The notes under the pieces: generated by a model
What the model was told of the DNA's origin: nothing
Databases searched by the model: none
The model's input: the letters and a program-made list of their open reading frames with translations, nothing else
Assembly (NCBI GenBank): GCA_016704445.1
Contig: JADJAE010000029.1
Location: 1-64,000, forward strand
Reading direction: 5' to 3'
Origin: Deltaproteobacteria bacterium
GTDB taxonomy: Bacteria; Myxococcota_A; Polyangia; Polyangiales; Ga0077539
DNA: 64,000 bases
Shown: piece after piece, positions 9,001 through 19,700 of the stretch
Position numbering within the stretch: position 1 is the first letter of the stretch
Layout: every line of letters begins with the position of its first letter
Position numbers and translations under genes: made by a program

Positions 9001-12000
9001 GGTGCAGGCCTACCAGGAGTCGCAGCGCCAGACCTCGGAGGCCCATGCGGCCTACCTGAAGACCATGGCCGACTCGCATGAGTCCTTCCTGCGAACGGTG
9101 GAGACCTCGTTCTCTGGATTGAGCTCGATGCTCACCGGTCAGCCGATGTCCATTGGACAACCGATGTCCATTGGACAACTCCCGGCCGCGGCGGCCCCCG
9201 TCGCCTACGTCGCGCCCGCCGCTCCGGCGCCCGTCTACGTCGCCCCCGTCGCCGCTCCGGCTCCCGCTCCCGTGGTGGTTGCGGCTCCCGCTCCCGCTCC
9301 GGTCGCCGCTCCGGCGGTGGTCGTCGCTCCGGTCGTCAAGGCCGCTCCTGCGGTCGATCTCCAGGCGTTGATGCTCACCATCGTCGCGGAGAAGACCGGC
9401 TACCCCTCGGAGATGCTCGCGTTCACGATGGAGCTCGAAGCCGACCTGGCATCGACTCCATCAAGCGGGTCGAGATCCTCTCGGCGATGCGGGAGCGCGC
9501 CCCGGGGCTGCCCGAGGTGAACGCCTCGGAGATGGCGGCCCTGCGCACCCTCGGACAGATCGTGGAGTACATGCAGTCGCGCCAGCCCGCGGCTCCGAAG
9601 GCTCCTTCCGCCGCGGCTCCCTCGGTCGATCTCCAGGCGCTGATGCTTGCCATCGTCGCGGAGAAGACCGGCTACCCCGTGGAGATGCTGGGCGTCCAGA
9701 TGGAGCTCGAAGCCGACCTCGGCATCGACTCCATCAAGCGCGTCGAGATCCTCTCGGCGATGCGGGAGCGCGCGCCGGGTCTGCCCGAGGTGAACGCCTC
9801 GGAGATGGCCGCCCTGCGCACCCTCGGACAGATCGTGGAGTACATGGAGTCGCGCCAGCCCGCGGCCCCGAAGGTCGCTCCATTAGAGGCGAAGGCGGCG
9901 TCGGCCCCGGCGAAGGCCTCCGCGGTCGACCTCGAGGCGCTGATGCTCACCATCGTCGCCGAGAAGACCGGCTACCCCTCCGAGATGCTCGCGCTCACCA
10001 TGGAGCTCGAAGCCGACCTCGGCATCGACTCCATCAAGCGCGTCGAGATCCTCTCGGCGATGAGGGAGCGCGCGCCGGGGCTGCCCGAGGTGAACGCCTC
10101 GGAGATGGCGGCCCTGCGCACCCTCGGACAGATCGTGGACTACATGCGAGGCCGCAACGGTGCGACCTCTCCCTCCGCGAAGCCCGCGGTCACGGCGGCC
10201 CCGAAGGCCTCCGGCGTCCAGCGCTTCGTGCTGATCGAGGAGCCCTGCGCCGCGTCGGGATTCGTCGTCCCGGGCCTCACCGCCGCGACGAAGCTGGTGG
10301 TGACCGACGACGGCTCCGGCGTCGCCTCGGCCGTCGCCAGCGCGCTTACCGGGCGTGGTATTCGCGCCGCCGTCGTCTCCTCGGAGGCCGTCCCCTCGGA
10401 CGCCGACGGGGTGATCTTCCTCGGTGGCCTCCGTGACGTGCACAGCGTCGACGAGGCGGTGGCGGTCAACCGCGAGGCCTTCCAGGTCGCTCGCTCGGTC
10501 GCTGCCCGCTTCGCCTCCAAGGGCGGGCTCTTCGTGACGGTGCAGGACACCGGCGGCGACTTCGGCCTCTCGGGCCGCGACGCCACCCGCGCCTGGACCG
10601 CCGGGGTCTCGGCCCTCGCCCGCACCGCCGCCGTCGAGTGGCCGACCGCGAGCGTGAAGGCCATCGACCTCGACCGGGCGGGCCGCGACGCCGAGGCCCT
10701 CGCTTCGGCCATCGTCGCCGAGCTCTTCACGGGAGGATCCACCCGCGAGGTGGGCCTCCACGCCGACGGCTCTCGCAGCTCGCTGCGCAGCGTCGCCCGC
10801 GAGGCCGCTCCCGCCGCGATGGCCGTCGACCCGAAGTCGGTGGTGGTGGTGTCGGGCGGAGGTCGCGGGGTGACCGCGGCCTCGATCATCGAGCTCGCGA
10901 AGCGCTCCCACGCTCGCATCGTGCTGCTGGGGCGCTCCCGCCTGGAGGACGAGCCCGCCTCGTGCCACGGCGTCTCGGATGACGCCGGGCTGAAGCGCGC
11001 GCTGCTCGACGACGCGAAGAAGTCGGGCCGCGCGGTGTCGCCCTCGGAGGTCGGGGTGCAGGTCGGGAAGGTGCTCGCCAACCGGGAGGTGCGCTCCACG
11101 CTCGACGCGGTGCGCGCGGCGGGGTCGGAGGTGCGCTACGTGGCGGTCGACGTGCAGGACGCGGCGGCGCTGCGCTCGGCGCTCGACGAGGTGCGAAGCG
11201 CGTGGGGACCCATCACGGCGCTGGTGCACGGGGCCGGGGTGCTGGCCGACAAGCTGATCGCGGAGAAGACCCCGGAGCAGTTCGACCGGGTCTTCGACAC
11301 CAAGGTGGCCGGGCTCCGGGCGCTGCGCTCGGCGACCGCGGGCGATCCGCTGCGCTGGGTGGTGCTCTTCTCCTCGGTGGCGGCGCGCACGGGCAACACG
11401 GGCCAGTGCGACTACGCGATGGCCAACGAGGTGCTCAACAAGGTCGCCGCGGCCGAGCGGCGCAGGCGCGCCCCGGGCTTCGTGGCGAAGGCCATCGGCT
11501 GGGGACCGTGGGAGGGCGGGATGGTCACCCCCGCGCTCAAGGCGCGCTTCGACCAGATGGGCGTGGCGCTGATCCCGCTGGCGGAGGGCGCGAGGCGCTT
11601 CGTCGACGAGATCACCGCGGCCCCGGGCGAGGTCGAGACCGTCGTCGGCGGCGCGATGGGCGAAGGGCCGCTGGGCTCCAAGACCACCGCCACCGTGATG
11701 TCCGTCGAGGTGGCGGTCGACCAGGGCTCTCACCCCTACCTCACCGACCACCGCGTCGCGGGCAAGCCGGTGCTCCCGGTGGCGCTCGCGATCGAGTGGA
11801 TGGCGCGCGCGGCGAGGGCCTTCCGCCCGGCCGCGGGGGCGATGCGGCTGCGCGACCTAAGGTGCTGCGCGGCATCAAGCTCGACCACTACGAGAGCGGC
11901 GGCCATCGCTTCACGCTCCTCGGGGCGGCGAAGAACGGCGGCGGCGCCGACGAGCTGGTGATCGAGCTGCGAGGCAAGGACAACGGGCTGCACTTCAGCG

Positions 12001-12521
12001 CCACCGTGGACGTGAGCGAAGGCGCCCGGCGACCGGCCGAGCGCTCCGCCAGCCCGAAGCTCGGAGCGTGGACCCGCGAGGCCGTCTATGACGGTCACCT
12101 GCTCTTCCACGGGCCTGCGTTCCAGGTGATCCAGTCGATCGACGGGGTCTCCCGAGAGGGCCTCACCGGCACCCTCACCGGCACCCTGGAGCGAGGATGG
12201 ACCCCGGAGCCCTGGCGCGTCGACCCGGCCGCCCTCGACGGCGCGCTGCAGTTCGCGCTGCTCTGGTCCCGCGAGGTGCTCGGCGGCGCGTCGCTGCCGA
12301 TGGCCGTCGGCTCCTTCGAGAGCTACACGGATGCGCTCCCCGAGGGCGCCATCCGCTGCGTGGTGCTCGGCCGCGAGGTGCACGACTCCCGCGCCGTCTG
12401 CGACGTGGTGCTCGAAGACCTGTCGGGCCACGCGCTGGCGGCCTTCCGAGGGGTGGAGACCATCCTCCGACCGGGTGAGCCGGTGGTGCGCGAAGAGACC
12501 TCGGCGGGCGTTCCCTCGTGA
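6024..12521 (+). CDS. pfa2: PUFA synthase subunit Pfa2 (KS-MAT-3xACP-KR-DH), interrupted by three frameshifts
   Basis: The subunit is readable in four overlapping frames (6024-~7715, ~7715-~9448, ~9448-~11858, ~11858-12521), about 2165 aa if repaired. Order: ketosynthase (active Cys205 in 'TDAACASTL', His in 'EAHGTATKAGD' and 'QIGHTKAAAG'); malonyl-CoA acyltransferase ('FPGQGSQYVGMG', 'GGHSFGE'); Ala/Pro/Lys linker; three ACPs (each 'LGIDSIKRVEIL'); ketoreductase ('VVVSGGGRGVTAASIIEL'); polyketide-type dehydratase hot-dog region ('HPYLTDHRVAGKPVLP', 'FHGPAFQVI'). Domain order matches myxobacterial Pfa2. Each frame change equals one missing base. All catalytic motifs survive, so sequencing error is likelier than decay. 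Its stop overlaps the pfa3 start (GTGA). Confidence 0.88.
7711..7731 (+). other. Frameshift 1 in pfa2 (missing base in G run)
   Basis: Frame 3 carries the protein up to 'TGIHYG', and frame 2 resumes with 'GVAFVFPGQGSQ', the conserved start of the acyltransferase. Adding one G to the run of five at 7712-7716 joins them without any other change. A homopolymer under-call explains it best. Confidence 0.8.
9133..9173 (+). repeat. Two-copy 18-bp in-frame repeat in the Pfa2 linker
   Basis: The bases encode QPMSIG twice in a row, copies of 18 bp each. They lie in the linker between acyltransferase and ACP1, after a predicted helical stretch ('YQESQRQTSEAHAAYLKT'). This is a small slippage-type expansion that leaves the frame intact. 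Confidence 0.75.
9353..10150 (+). repeat. Three tandem acyl carrier protein domains
   Basis: Near-identical units start at about 9353, 9625 and 9925, each ~74 aa and separated by Ala/Pro/Lys linkers of about 17-26 residues. The phosphopantetheinylated serine codons lie at 9457, 9730 and 10030. Units 1 and 3 share 'GYPSEMLA-TMELEADL', while unit 2 has 'GYPVEMLGVQMELEADL'. Tandem ACPs are a hallmark of PUFA synthases, where number affects yield (family knowledge). Confidence 0.92.
9440..9452 (+). other. Frameshift 2 in pfa2, inside ACP1
   Basis: The first ACP reads gacctggcatc where the second and third ACPs, otherwise almost identical here, read gacctcggcatc. One C is missing immediately before the codons for the phosphopantetheine site GIDS, so ACP1 is cut just before its serine in the sequence as given. 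Confidence 0.9.
11850..11864 (+). other. Frameshift 3 in pfa2, inside the dehydratase region
   Basis: The frame that encodes 'GAMRLRDL' continues in the next frame with 'VLRGIKLDHYE'. The bases read gacctaaggtg, and adding one C (gacctcaaggtg) restores Leu-Lys-Val and an uninterrupted domain. The lost C sits in GACCTC, the same context as frameshift 2. Confidence 0.85.
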
Positions 12522-15500
12522 GCTTCGAGCCCATCGCGATCGTCGGGCAGGGCTGCGTCCTGCCGGGTGCGCTCTCTCCGCAGGCGCTGCGGGAGCTCGT
12601 CCAGGCGGGTCGCAGCGCCGTGGGGCCCGTGCCCGCAGGCCGCTGGCGCCTCCGTCCTTCGCACGCGATGGGCTCTCCCGAGCACTCGACCGACCGCACC
12701 TGGTCGGACGCCGGGGGCTACGTGGAGGGCTTCGACGCCCTCTTCGATCCGACCGGCTTCCTGCTCCCCGAGGCGACGGTGCGCGGCCTCGATGCGGCCT
12801 TCCGCTGGGTGCTCCACGCCGCCCGTGAGGCCCTCCGCCCCATCGGCCACGAGCGCCCCTCCGACCGCGCGGGGATCATCCTCGGCAACCTCTCCTTCCC
12901 CACCGCGGGGATGTCCCGCTACGCCGAGAGCGTCTGGCTCTCCTCGCAAGATCCCTCCTTCCAGCGCTCCGTGGGCGGCCTCGCCGGGCTCGACCGCCCG
13001 GACGCCCGCAACCGCTTCATGTCGGGCCTCCCGGCGCACCTCGCGGCCTCGGCGCTGGGTCTCGGCGCCGGGTCCTACGCGCTCGACGCCGCCTGCGCCT
13101 CGTCGCTCTACGCCATCAAGCTCGCCTGCGACCGCCTGCACGACCGCTCCGCCGACGTGATGCTCGCCGGGGCCGTCAACGCCGCGGACAGCCTGTTCAT
13201 CCACGTGGGCTTCTGCGCGCTCTCGGCCATGAGCCGCACCGGGCAGAGCCGCCCCTTCCACCGCGGCGCCGACGGGCTCGTTCCCGCCGAGGGAGCGGCC
13301 ATCCTCACCCTCAAGCGCCTCTCCGATGCGCTGGCGGCTGGAGACAAGGTCCTCGGGGTGATCCGTGGAGTCGGGCTCTCCAACGACGGCCGAGGCCGGG
13401 GGATGCTGGCGCCCGCGGAGGAGGGCCAGCGCCGGGCGATGCAGCTCGCCTACGCCATGTCGGGGCTCTCTCCCTCGGACGTCTCGCTCCTGGAGTGCCA
13501 CGCCACCGGAACGCCCGTGGGAGACGCCACCGAGGTGCGCTCCACCGCGGCGCTCTACGAGGGCCTGCGCGACGTGCCCGTCGGCTCGCTCAAGTCCAAC
13601 CTCGGCCACCTGATCACGGCGGCCGGGGCCGCTGGGGTGATGAAGGTGATCGGGGCGATGGACGCGGGCGTCCGCCCTCCGACGCTCCACGCCGACGCGC
13701 CGCTCGACGTGCTCGGCGGGTCTCCCTTCCGGCTGCTGACGAAGAGCGAACCCTGGCCCTCCGACCGCCCTCGCGTGGCGGGGGTGAGCGCCTTCGGCTT
13801 CGGAGGAAACAACGCCCACCTGCTGGTGAGCCAGGACGCCGTCGGGCTCCGTACGACTTCGTACGCGGGCGTACCATCTCGCGCAAAGGTCGCGATCGTG
13901 GGCGTCGGCGCGATGCTCGGCGATACCACCGGGGCGGCAGAGGCCGCGCGCGCGGTGCTGGGCGTCGACCCGTGGTCCCCGAGGAGGGAGTCGGTGAGCG
14001 TCTCCCTGGAGGGGCTGCGCTTCCCCCCGCGCGACCTGGAGCAGACGCTCCCCCAGCAGTTGATGGTGCTGGAGTGCGCCCGTGAGGCGGCGGTGGGCGT
14101 GACCCTGCCCCGAGAGCGCACCGGCGTCTTCGTGGGCATGGGGGCCGACCCCGAGGTGGCGCGCTACGGAGCCCGCTGGAGGCTCGCGGAGTGGTCCGAG
14201 GCGTGGGGTCGTAGCACCGGGACGACACCCTCCGAGGGGTGGCTCTCGAAGGCTCGCGACGCGGTGCTGCCGAAGCTCGAGGCCGCTGGGGTGGTCGGCA
14301 CGATGCCCAACATCCCCGCCAACCGGATCAACAGCCAGCTCGACGTGGCGGGCCCGAGCTTCACCGTGTCGGCCGAGGAGGCCTCCGGGGTGGTGGCCCT
14401 GGAGATCGCCGCCCGCGCCCTGCGGGAGGGCGAGCTCGACGCGGCCCTGGTGGGCGCGGTCGACCTGTCGGACGAGCCCGTGCACCGCGAGGCGCTCCGC
14501 GAACTCGGTCTCGACGTGAACCCTGGCGACGCGGCGGTGGTGCTGCTGCTCAAGCGCCTCGACGACGCCCGGCGCGACGGCGACCGGGTGCTGGCGGTGC
14601 TCGACGGCGAGGGGACCCCCTCGGTGCGCGTGGGCGACGGGGCACTCGATGTCTTTTCGAAGGCGAAGGCGCACGCCGCGTCGGGGCTGCTGAACGTGGC
14701 CGCGGCGGCGTGGAGCGTCGCTCACGGGGCGATGCCCCAGGCGTCGAGGGTGGCGGCTCCGTGGCTGGGAGAGCGCGTGGCCGAGGCGACGACGCGCTCG
14801 CTGGGCAACGGCGAGGCGACGGTGCGGCTGAGCGGGGGAGGGGACCCGACGCCGCTGGGCCTGGAGGCTCCTCCGAGGCTCTACGTCTACGGAGGTGCCG
14901 ACCGGGCCGCGGTGCTGAAGGCGCTCTCCGAGGGCGTCGAGGGAGGAGCGGGGCCTGCCCGGCTGGTGCTGGTGGCCGCGACGGAAGACGAGCGCCTCGC
15001 GAGGGCGCAGCAGGCGAAGCGTCACCTGGAGGGCGGAGCGCCGATGCCCGATGGCGTGGCGTACCGGTCGGCTCCGTTGAAGGGCGACACGGCCGCGGTG
15101 TTCACCGGGGCGGCGGCGTCGTACCTGGGCATGGGCCGGGAGCTGGCGCTGGCGATGCCTGGCGCGGTGGCGAAGCTGGGGCAGCGCTTCGGCTCGATGG
15201 CTGGCGCGACCCGCTGGAGCTTCGGGGAGACCGCGGAGCCGGAGCACCCGCTCGATCAGCTCTGGGCGAGCGCGTTTCTCTGCCAGCTCCACGCCGAGCT
15301 GGTGCGCGACGTGTTCGGGCTGCGGCCCGACGCGACCATCGGGTACTCGTCGGGGGAGAGCAACGCGCTCTTCGCCTCCGGGGCGTGGCGCGACCTCGAC
15401 GCGATGATCCGCGAGTGCTGGGAGAGCCCGGTCTTCAAGGACGAGATCGTCGGAGAGCAGAAGGCCGCGCGCAGGCTCTGGGCGAAGCGTGGCGTCGCGG

Positions 15501-16786
15501 ACGCCGACCGCGCGGAGTGGCGCACCTGGAGCGTGGCGGCCCCGGTGGCGGCGGTGCGAGAGGCGCTCGAGGGCGAAGTCTCGGTGCACCTCACGATCAT
15601 CAACGCGCCGGACGACTGCGTGATCGGCGGCGAGGCGGGCGCGTGCGAGCGGGTGATCGAGGGCCTGGGTCGCGCGAGGGCGATGCCGCTCGGCTACGCG
15701 ATGGCGGCGCACTGCCCGGAGATCGGGGAGATCGTCGAGGCCTGGTACGGCATCCACCGGAGGGAGACCTTCGTGGTGCCGGGGGTGCGGCACTACTCGG
15801 CGGGGAGCGCGACGGCGTTCACGGCGGAGCCCGATGTGATCGCGAAGGCGATCACGGCGCAGGCGGTGGACACGCTCGACTTCCCTCGGATGATCGAGCG
15901 CGCCTGGGCGGACGGGGTGCGGGTGTTCATCGAGCACGGCCCGCGCGGCCTGTGCAGCGGTTGGATCAAGAAGGTTCTCGGAGAGCGGGAGCACCTCGCG
16001 GTGCCGATGGACGTGTCGGGTCGCAGCGGCGTGCGTCAGCTCGCCAACGCGGCGGCGGCGCTGGTGGCGGCGGGCGTGGCGGTGGACGTCGAGGCGCTGC
16101 ACCGCGCGCTCGGCGTCGACGCGCAGCCCAAGAAGGCTTCAGGAGCGACGATGAAGGTACCTGCGCACGCACCGGCGATCCGGCTGCCCGCGTTCGAGAC
16201 GGGCGTGCAGGTGATGGCCCCTGCGCCGAGGCTGGTCCCGGTGCTGGGCGAGGAGATGCCCGCGGTGGTGGCTGCGCCTGTGGTGGCGGTGGCTGCGCCA
16301 GTGGTGGTGATGGTGCCGGAGCCGAGGCCCGTGGCGGCTGCGCCCGCGGCGATGGTTGGGGCGACGAACGACATCGTCGCGAGGGCGATGGCCGAGCAGG
16401 GGCGCATCGCGGCGATCCATCGGGGGTACCTGGAGGCGCAGGCGACGGCGCACTCGCGCTTCCTGTCGCTGCAGCAGAACATGCTCGCGGGGCTCTTGAG
16501 GGCGCGCGGTGGCGTGGGCACGGTGGCGGTGGCTTCCTCCCCGGTACGACACTCGGCGGCCACGTCGCCCATCGCAGACCCCGACCGTAAGGAGGGGCAG
16601 CGGACTAGTCCTGGTCCCGTTCCGTTCTCCGCTCGTCGGCCCGAGCGTCGCACCCCCTCCCTCACGGTCGGGGTCTGGAGCCGACGCGGGGCAGTCCGCT
16701 CGCGGACTTCCGGTGACCTCCGCTACTCCCGTCCCCACTGCCCCCAGCGGCCACCCCGGTCCTCGCTTCAATCGTGCCCAGCTTGA
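12518..16786 (+). CDS. pfa3: PUFA synthase subunit Pfa3, N-terminal part (KS-CLF-AT)
   Basis: 1422 aa as read from GTG 12518, which overlaps the pfa2 stop. Ketosynthase: Cys193 in 'LDAACASSLYA', His in 'CHATGTPVGD' and 'NLGHLITAAG'. Chain-length-factor-like KS: 'GPSFTVSAEEASG', where Glu621 occupies the active Cys position, so it should not condense. Acyltransferase: 'FTGAAASYLGMG' and nucleophile Ser944 in 'GYSSGES'. A Val/Ala/Pro linker and a helical segment ('QGRIAAIHRGYLEAQATAHS') follow. Real homology stops near 16530; the remaining residues to the stop at 16786 look like out-of-frame reading. In known myxobacterial Pfa3 these domains are fused to the dehydratases now encoded in the next frame. 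Confidence 0.85.
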   Translation: MSFEPIAIVGQGCVLPGALSPQALRELVQAGRSAVGPVPAGRWRLRPSHAMGSPEHSTDRTWSDAGGYVEGFDALFDPTGFLLPEATVRGLDAAFRWVLHAAREALRPIGHERPSDRAGIILGNLSFPTAGMSRYAESVWLSSQDPSFQRSVGGLAGLDRPDARNRFMSGLPAHLAASALGLGAGSYALDAACASSLYAIKLACDRLHDRSADVMLAGAVNAADSLFIHVGFCALSAMSRTGQSRPFHRGADGLVPAEGAAILTLKRLSDALAAGDKVLGVIRGVGLSNDGRGRGMLAPAEEGQRRAMQLAYAMSGLSPSDVSLLECHATGTPVGDATEVRSTAALYEGLRDVPVGSLKSNLGHLITAAGAAGVMKVIGAMDAGVRPPTLHADAPLDVLGGSPFRLLTKSEPWPSDRPRVAGVSAFGFGGNNAHLLVSQDAVGLRTTSYAGVPSRAKVAIVGVGAMLGDTTGAAEAARAVLGVDPWSPRRESVSVSLEGLRFPPRDLEQTLPQQLMVLECAREAAVGVTLPRERTGVFVGMGADPEVARYGARWRLAEWSEAWGRSTGTTPSEGWLSKARDAVLPKLEAAGVVGTMPNIPANRINSQLDVAGPSFTVSAEEASGVVALEIAARALREGELDAALVGAVDLSDEPVHREALRELGLDVNPGDAAVVLLLKRLDDARRDGDRVLAVLDGEGTPSVRVGDGALDVFSKAKAHAASGLLNVAAAAWSVAHGAMPQASRVAAPWLGERVAEATTRSLGNGEATVRLSGGGDPTPLGLEAPPRLYVYGGADRAAVLKALSEGVEGGAGPARLVLVAATEDERLARAQQAKRHLEGGAPMPDGVAYRSAPLKGDTAAVFTGAAASYLGMGRELALAMPGAVAKLGQRFGSMAGATRWSFGETAEPEHPLDQLWASAFLCQLHAELVRDVFGLRPDATIGYSSGESNALFASGAWRDLDAMIRECWESPVFKDEIVGEQKAARRLWAKRGVADADRAEWRTWSVAAPVAAVREALEGEVSVHLTIINAPDDCVIGGEAGACERVIEGLGRARAMPLGYAMAAHCPEIGEIVEAWYGIHRRETFVVPGVRHYSAGSATAFTAEPDVIAKAITAQAVDTLDFPRMIERAWADGVRVFIEHGPRGLCSGWIKKVLGEREHLAVPMDVSGRSGVRQLANAAAALVAAGVAVDVEALHRALGVDAQPKKASGATMKVPAHAPAIRLPAFETGVQVMAPAPRLVPVLGEEMPAVVAAPVVAVAAPVVVMVPEPRPVAAAPAAMVGATNDIVARAMAEQGRIAAIHRGYLEAQATAHSRFLSLQQNMLAGLLRARGGVGTVAVASSPVRHSAATSPIADPDRKEGQRTSPGPVPFSARRPERRTPSLTVGVWSRRGAVRSRTSGDLRYSRPHCPQRPPRSSLQSCPA
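16575..16708 (+). repeat. Interleaved inverted repeats at the Pfa3 frame change
   Basis: A 14-base arm at 16575-16588 is perfectly complementary to 16664-16677. An 8-base arm at 16599-16606 (agcggact) is complementary to 16693-16700, crossing the first pair, so the two would form a pseudoknot-like topology. Within it are a perfect palindrome ggactagtcc at 16603-16612 and a 7-bp hairpin at 16693-16708. The region also holds TAAGGAGG at 16588-16595, which reads as a stop plus a strong ribosome-binding site in the third frame. Confidence 0.7.
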
Positions 16787-19700
16787 GACCCTCGCCTCGG
16801 GCTCCATCTCCTCGGTCTTCGGCCCCGCCTTCGCATCGCAGGACGCCTACGCCCGCCAGGTGCGCATGCCGATGCCGCCGCTGCTGCTGGCCGATCGCGT
16901 CACCGGCATCGACGCCGTCCCCAACTCCATGGGCGTCGGAACCCTCTGGACCGAGACCGACGTCACCCCCGAGAGCTGGTACCTCCACGAGGGCCGGATG
17001 CCCGCCGGCATCATGATCGAGTCCGGCCAGGCCGACCTCCTGCTCATCTCCTGGCTGGGCATCGACCGGCTCAACCAGGGCGAGCGCGTCTATCGCCTCC
17101 TCGGCTGCGAGCTCACCTATCACGGCGAGCTCCCCCAGCCCGGCGAGACGCTCTCCTACGAGATCCACGTCGACGGTCACGCCCAGCAGGGCGATGTCCG
17201 CCTCTTCTTCTTCCACTACGACTGCCGGGTGAACGGCGAGCTCCGGCTCTCCGTCCGCCACGGCCAGGCCGGCTTCTTCACCGATGAAGAACTCGCCAAC
17301 TCGGGTGGCATCCTCTGGGACGCCACCACCGGCGAGCACTCCTCCACCGCGCAGCTCGACGCCCCGCTCGTCCCTTGTACGAAGCGATCGTTCTCCCATG
17401 ACGACCTCCGCGCCTTCGCGGAGGGCCGCGTGGCCGACTGCTTCGGTCCCGGCTTCGAGAAGGCCCGCACCCACGTCCGCAGCCCTCGCATCTCCGCCGG
17501 CCGGATGCTCTTCCTCCACGAGGTCGTCGACCTCGACCCCACGGGCGGACCCTGGCAGCGCGGCTACCTCCGCGCCGAGGCGCCCATCACCGCGGACGAC
17601 TGGTACTTCGCGGGCCACTTCCACAACGACCCCTGCATGCCCGGAACCCTCATGTTCGAGGGGTGCCTCCAGGCGATGTCGTTCTACCTCGTGGCCATGG
17701 GCTTCTCCGTCGACCGCGACGGCTGGCGCTTCGAGCCCGTCACCGGGACGAAGATCCCGATGCGCTGCCGCGGTCAGGCGACGCCCGAGTCGCGGCACCT
17801 CACCTACGAGATCTTCATCGAAGAGGTCATCGCCGGCCCGGTACCCACGGTCTATGCCGACCTGCTTTGCACCGTCGATGGTCGCAAGGCCTTCCACGCC
17901 CGCCGCGTGGGGCTCCGCCTCGTCCCCTCGTGGCCCCTCGACCACTGGGCCCACCTTCCCGCGCTCTCCGGCTCCGACCCCGCGCACGCCGCCATGGACC
18001 TTCGCCGCCTCGGCGGTCTCAGTGGGTATGTCGAGCCCAAGGCCGTCGCCGTGGTCGATGGCTTCGCCTTCGACTACGCCTCGCTCATCGCCTGCGCCTG
18101 GGGCCGTCCGTCGGCCGCCTTCGGCCCGATGTACACCCGCTTCGACAGCACCCGCGGCGTCGCTCGCCTTCCCGGTCCGCCCTATCACTTCATGTCGCGC
18201 ATCACCCGCGCCGACGCGCCGCTCGGCGTGCTCCAGCCCGGCGGGGTGATCGAGGCCGAGTACGACATCCCCCCGGGTGCCTGGTACTTCGACCTCAACG
18301 GACATCCCACGATGCCCTATTGCGTGTTGATGGAGGCCGCCCTCCAGCCCTGCGGCTGGCTCGCGAGCTACATCGGAAGCGCGCTCACCACCGACGTCGA
18401 CCTGCTCTTCCGCAACCTCGACGGCACCGGAACCTTCTACGAAGAGATCTTCCCCACCTCCGGGACCCTTCGCACCAGGGTGAAGGTCACGGACGTCTCC
18501 CGCTCGGCGGGGATGATCATCGAGTCCTTCGAAGTCGAGTGCTTCATCGGACAGACCCTCGTCTACAAGATGAATACGGTCTTCGGGTTCTTCCCCGCGG
18601 AGGCCTTCGTCAACCAGGTGGGGCTCCCCGTCACCCCGGAGGACCGCGCCCGCATCGAGTCCCCCTCGGAGGTGCTCATCGACCTTCGCGCCCGCCCTGC
18701 GAAGTACTTCGAGGGATCTCCCCGCCTCCCCGCCCCGATGCTCTGCATGCTCGACCGCATCACCGCGTGGGAGCCCGATGGCGGCAAGAAGGGCCTCGGC
18801 TGGGCCCGCGCCGAGAAGGACGTCCGCTACGACGAGTGGTTCTTCAAGGCCCACTTCTTCCAGGACCCCGTCCAGCCTGGTTCGCTGGGCATCGAGGCCC
18901 TGGTGCAGCTGCTCCAGTTCGCCATGATCGAGCGCTCCATGGCCGACGGGGTGGCCAACCCCCGCTTCGAGCCCGTCGCGGTGGGCAAGCCCGCGACGTG
19001 GAAGTACCGCGGCCAGGTGGTTCCGAAGAACAAGCGCATCACCACGGAGATTGCCATTCTCGAAGTGGGCAATGACGGCGGAGTGCCCTTCGCCGTGGCC
19101 GAAGGGTCGCTCTGGGTCGACGGCAAGCGCATCTACCACACACGCCAGCTGGCGATGCGCATCGTGCCGGGCGCCGAGCCCCCGCTGCCCCCGAAGGGAC
19201 TCTCTTCCAACAACGAAGAGACCCTCGACCCCTCCACGGACCTCTGGCTGGGCGACCATCGCCCCACCTGGACGCTCCCCGCGCTCCCGATGATGTCCAT
19301 GGTCGACCGCCTCGCCGGAGCGGTCGCCCGCTCTGGCGCGATGGTCACCGGGCTCAGCGAGGTGCAGGTGCACCGCTGGCTGCCCTTCCCGGGTACGCCC
19401 GTTCGGCTGCGCACCGAGGTGAAGGACGGCGGCGAGGTCACCCTCTCGGCCTTCCGAGAGGCCCGCGAGGCGGCACTCTCCCGCTTCGAGCCCGTGGCCT
19501 CCGGTCGGGTGCTCACCGATACCCGATATCCGAGCCCGCCCGCCCCGCTAAGCCCCTTGAGCGACGCCGTCCCCGCCGAGGACCCCTATCGCTCCGCGGC
19601 CCTCTTCCACGGGCCCGCCTTCCAGATGCTCCGCTCGTGGTCGATCGGCGCCCGAGGCTCATCGGCCCTCGTCGACCTCTCCCTGCGCGGTGTCCCCCGA

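Noticed and set aside
12323..16102. A 1259-aa antisense frame under pfa3
   Set aside because: Shadow of the KS-CLF-AT coding strand.
16662..19373. A 903-aa antisense frame under pfa3 dehydratases
   Set aside because: Shadow frame; no motif, and the opposite strand shows catalytic hot-dog folds.
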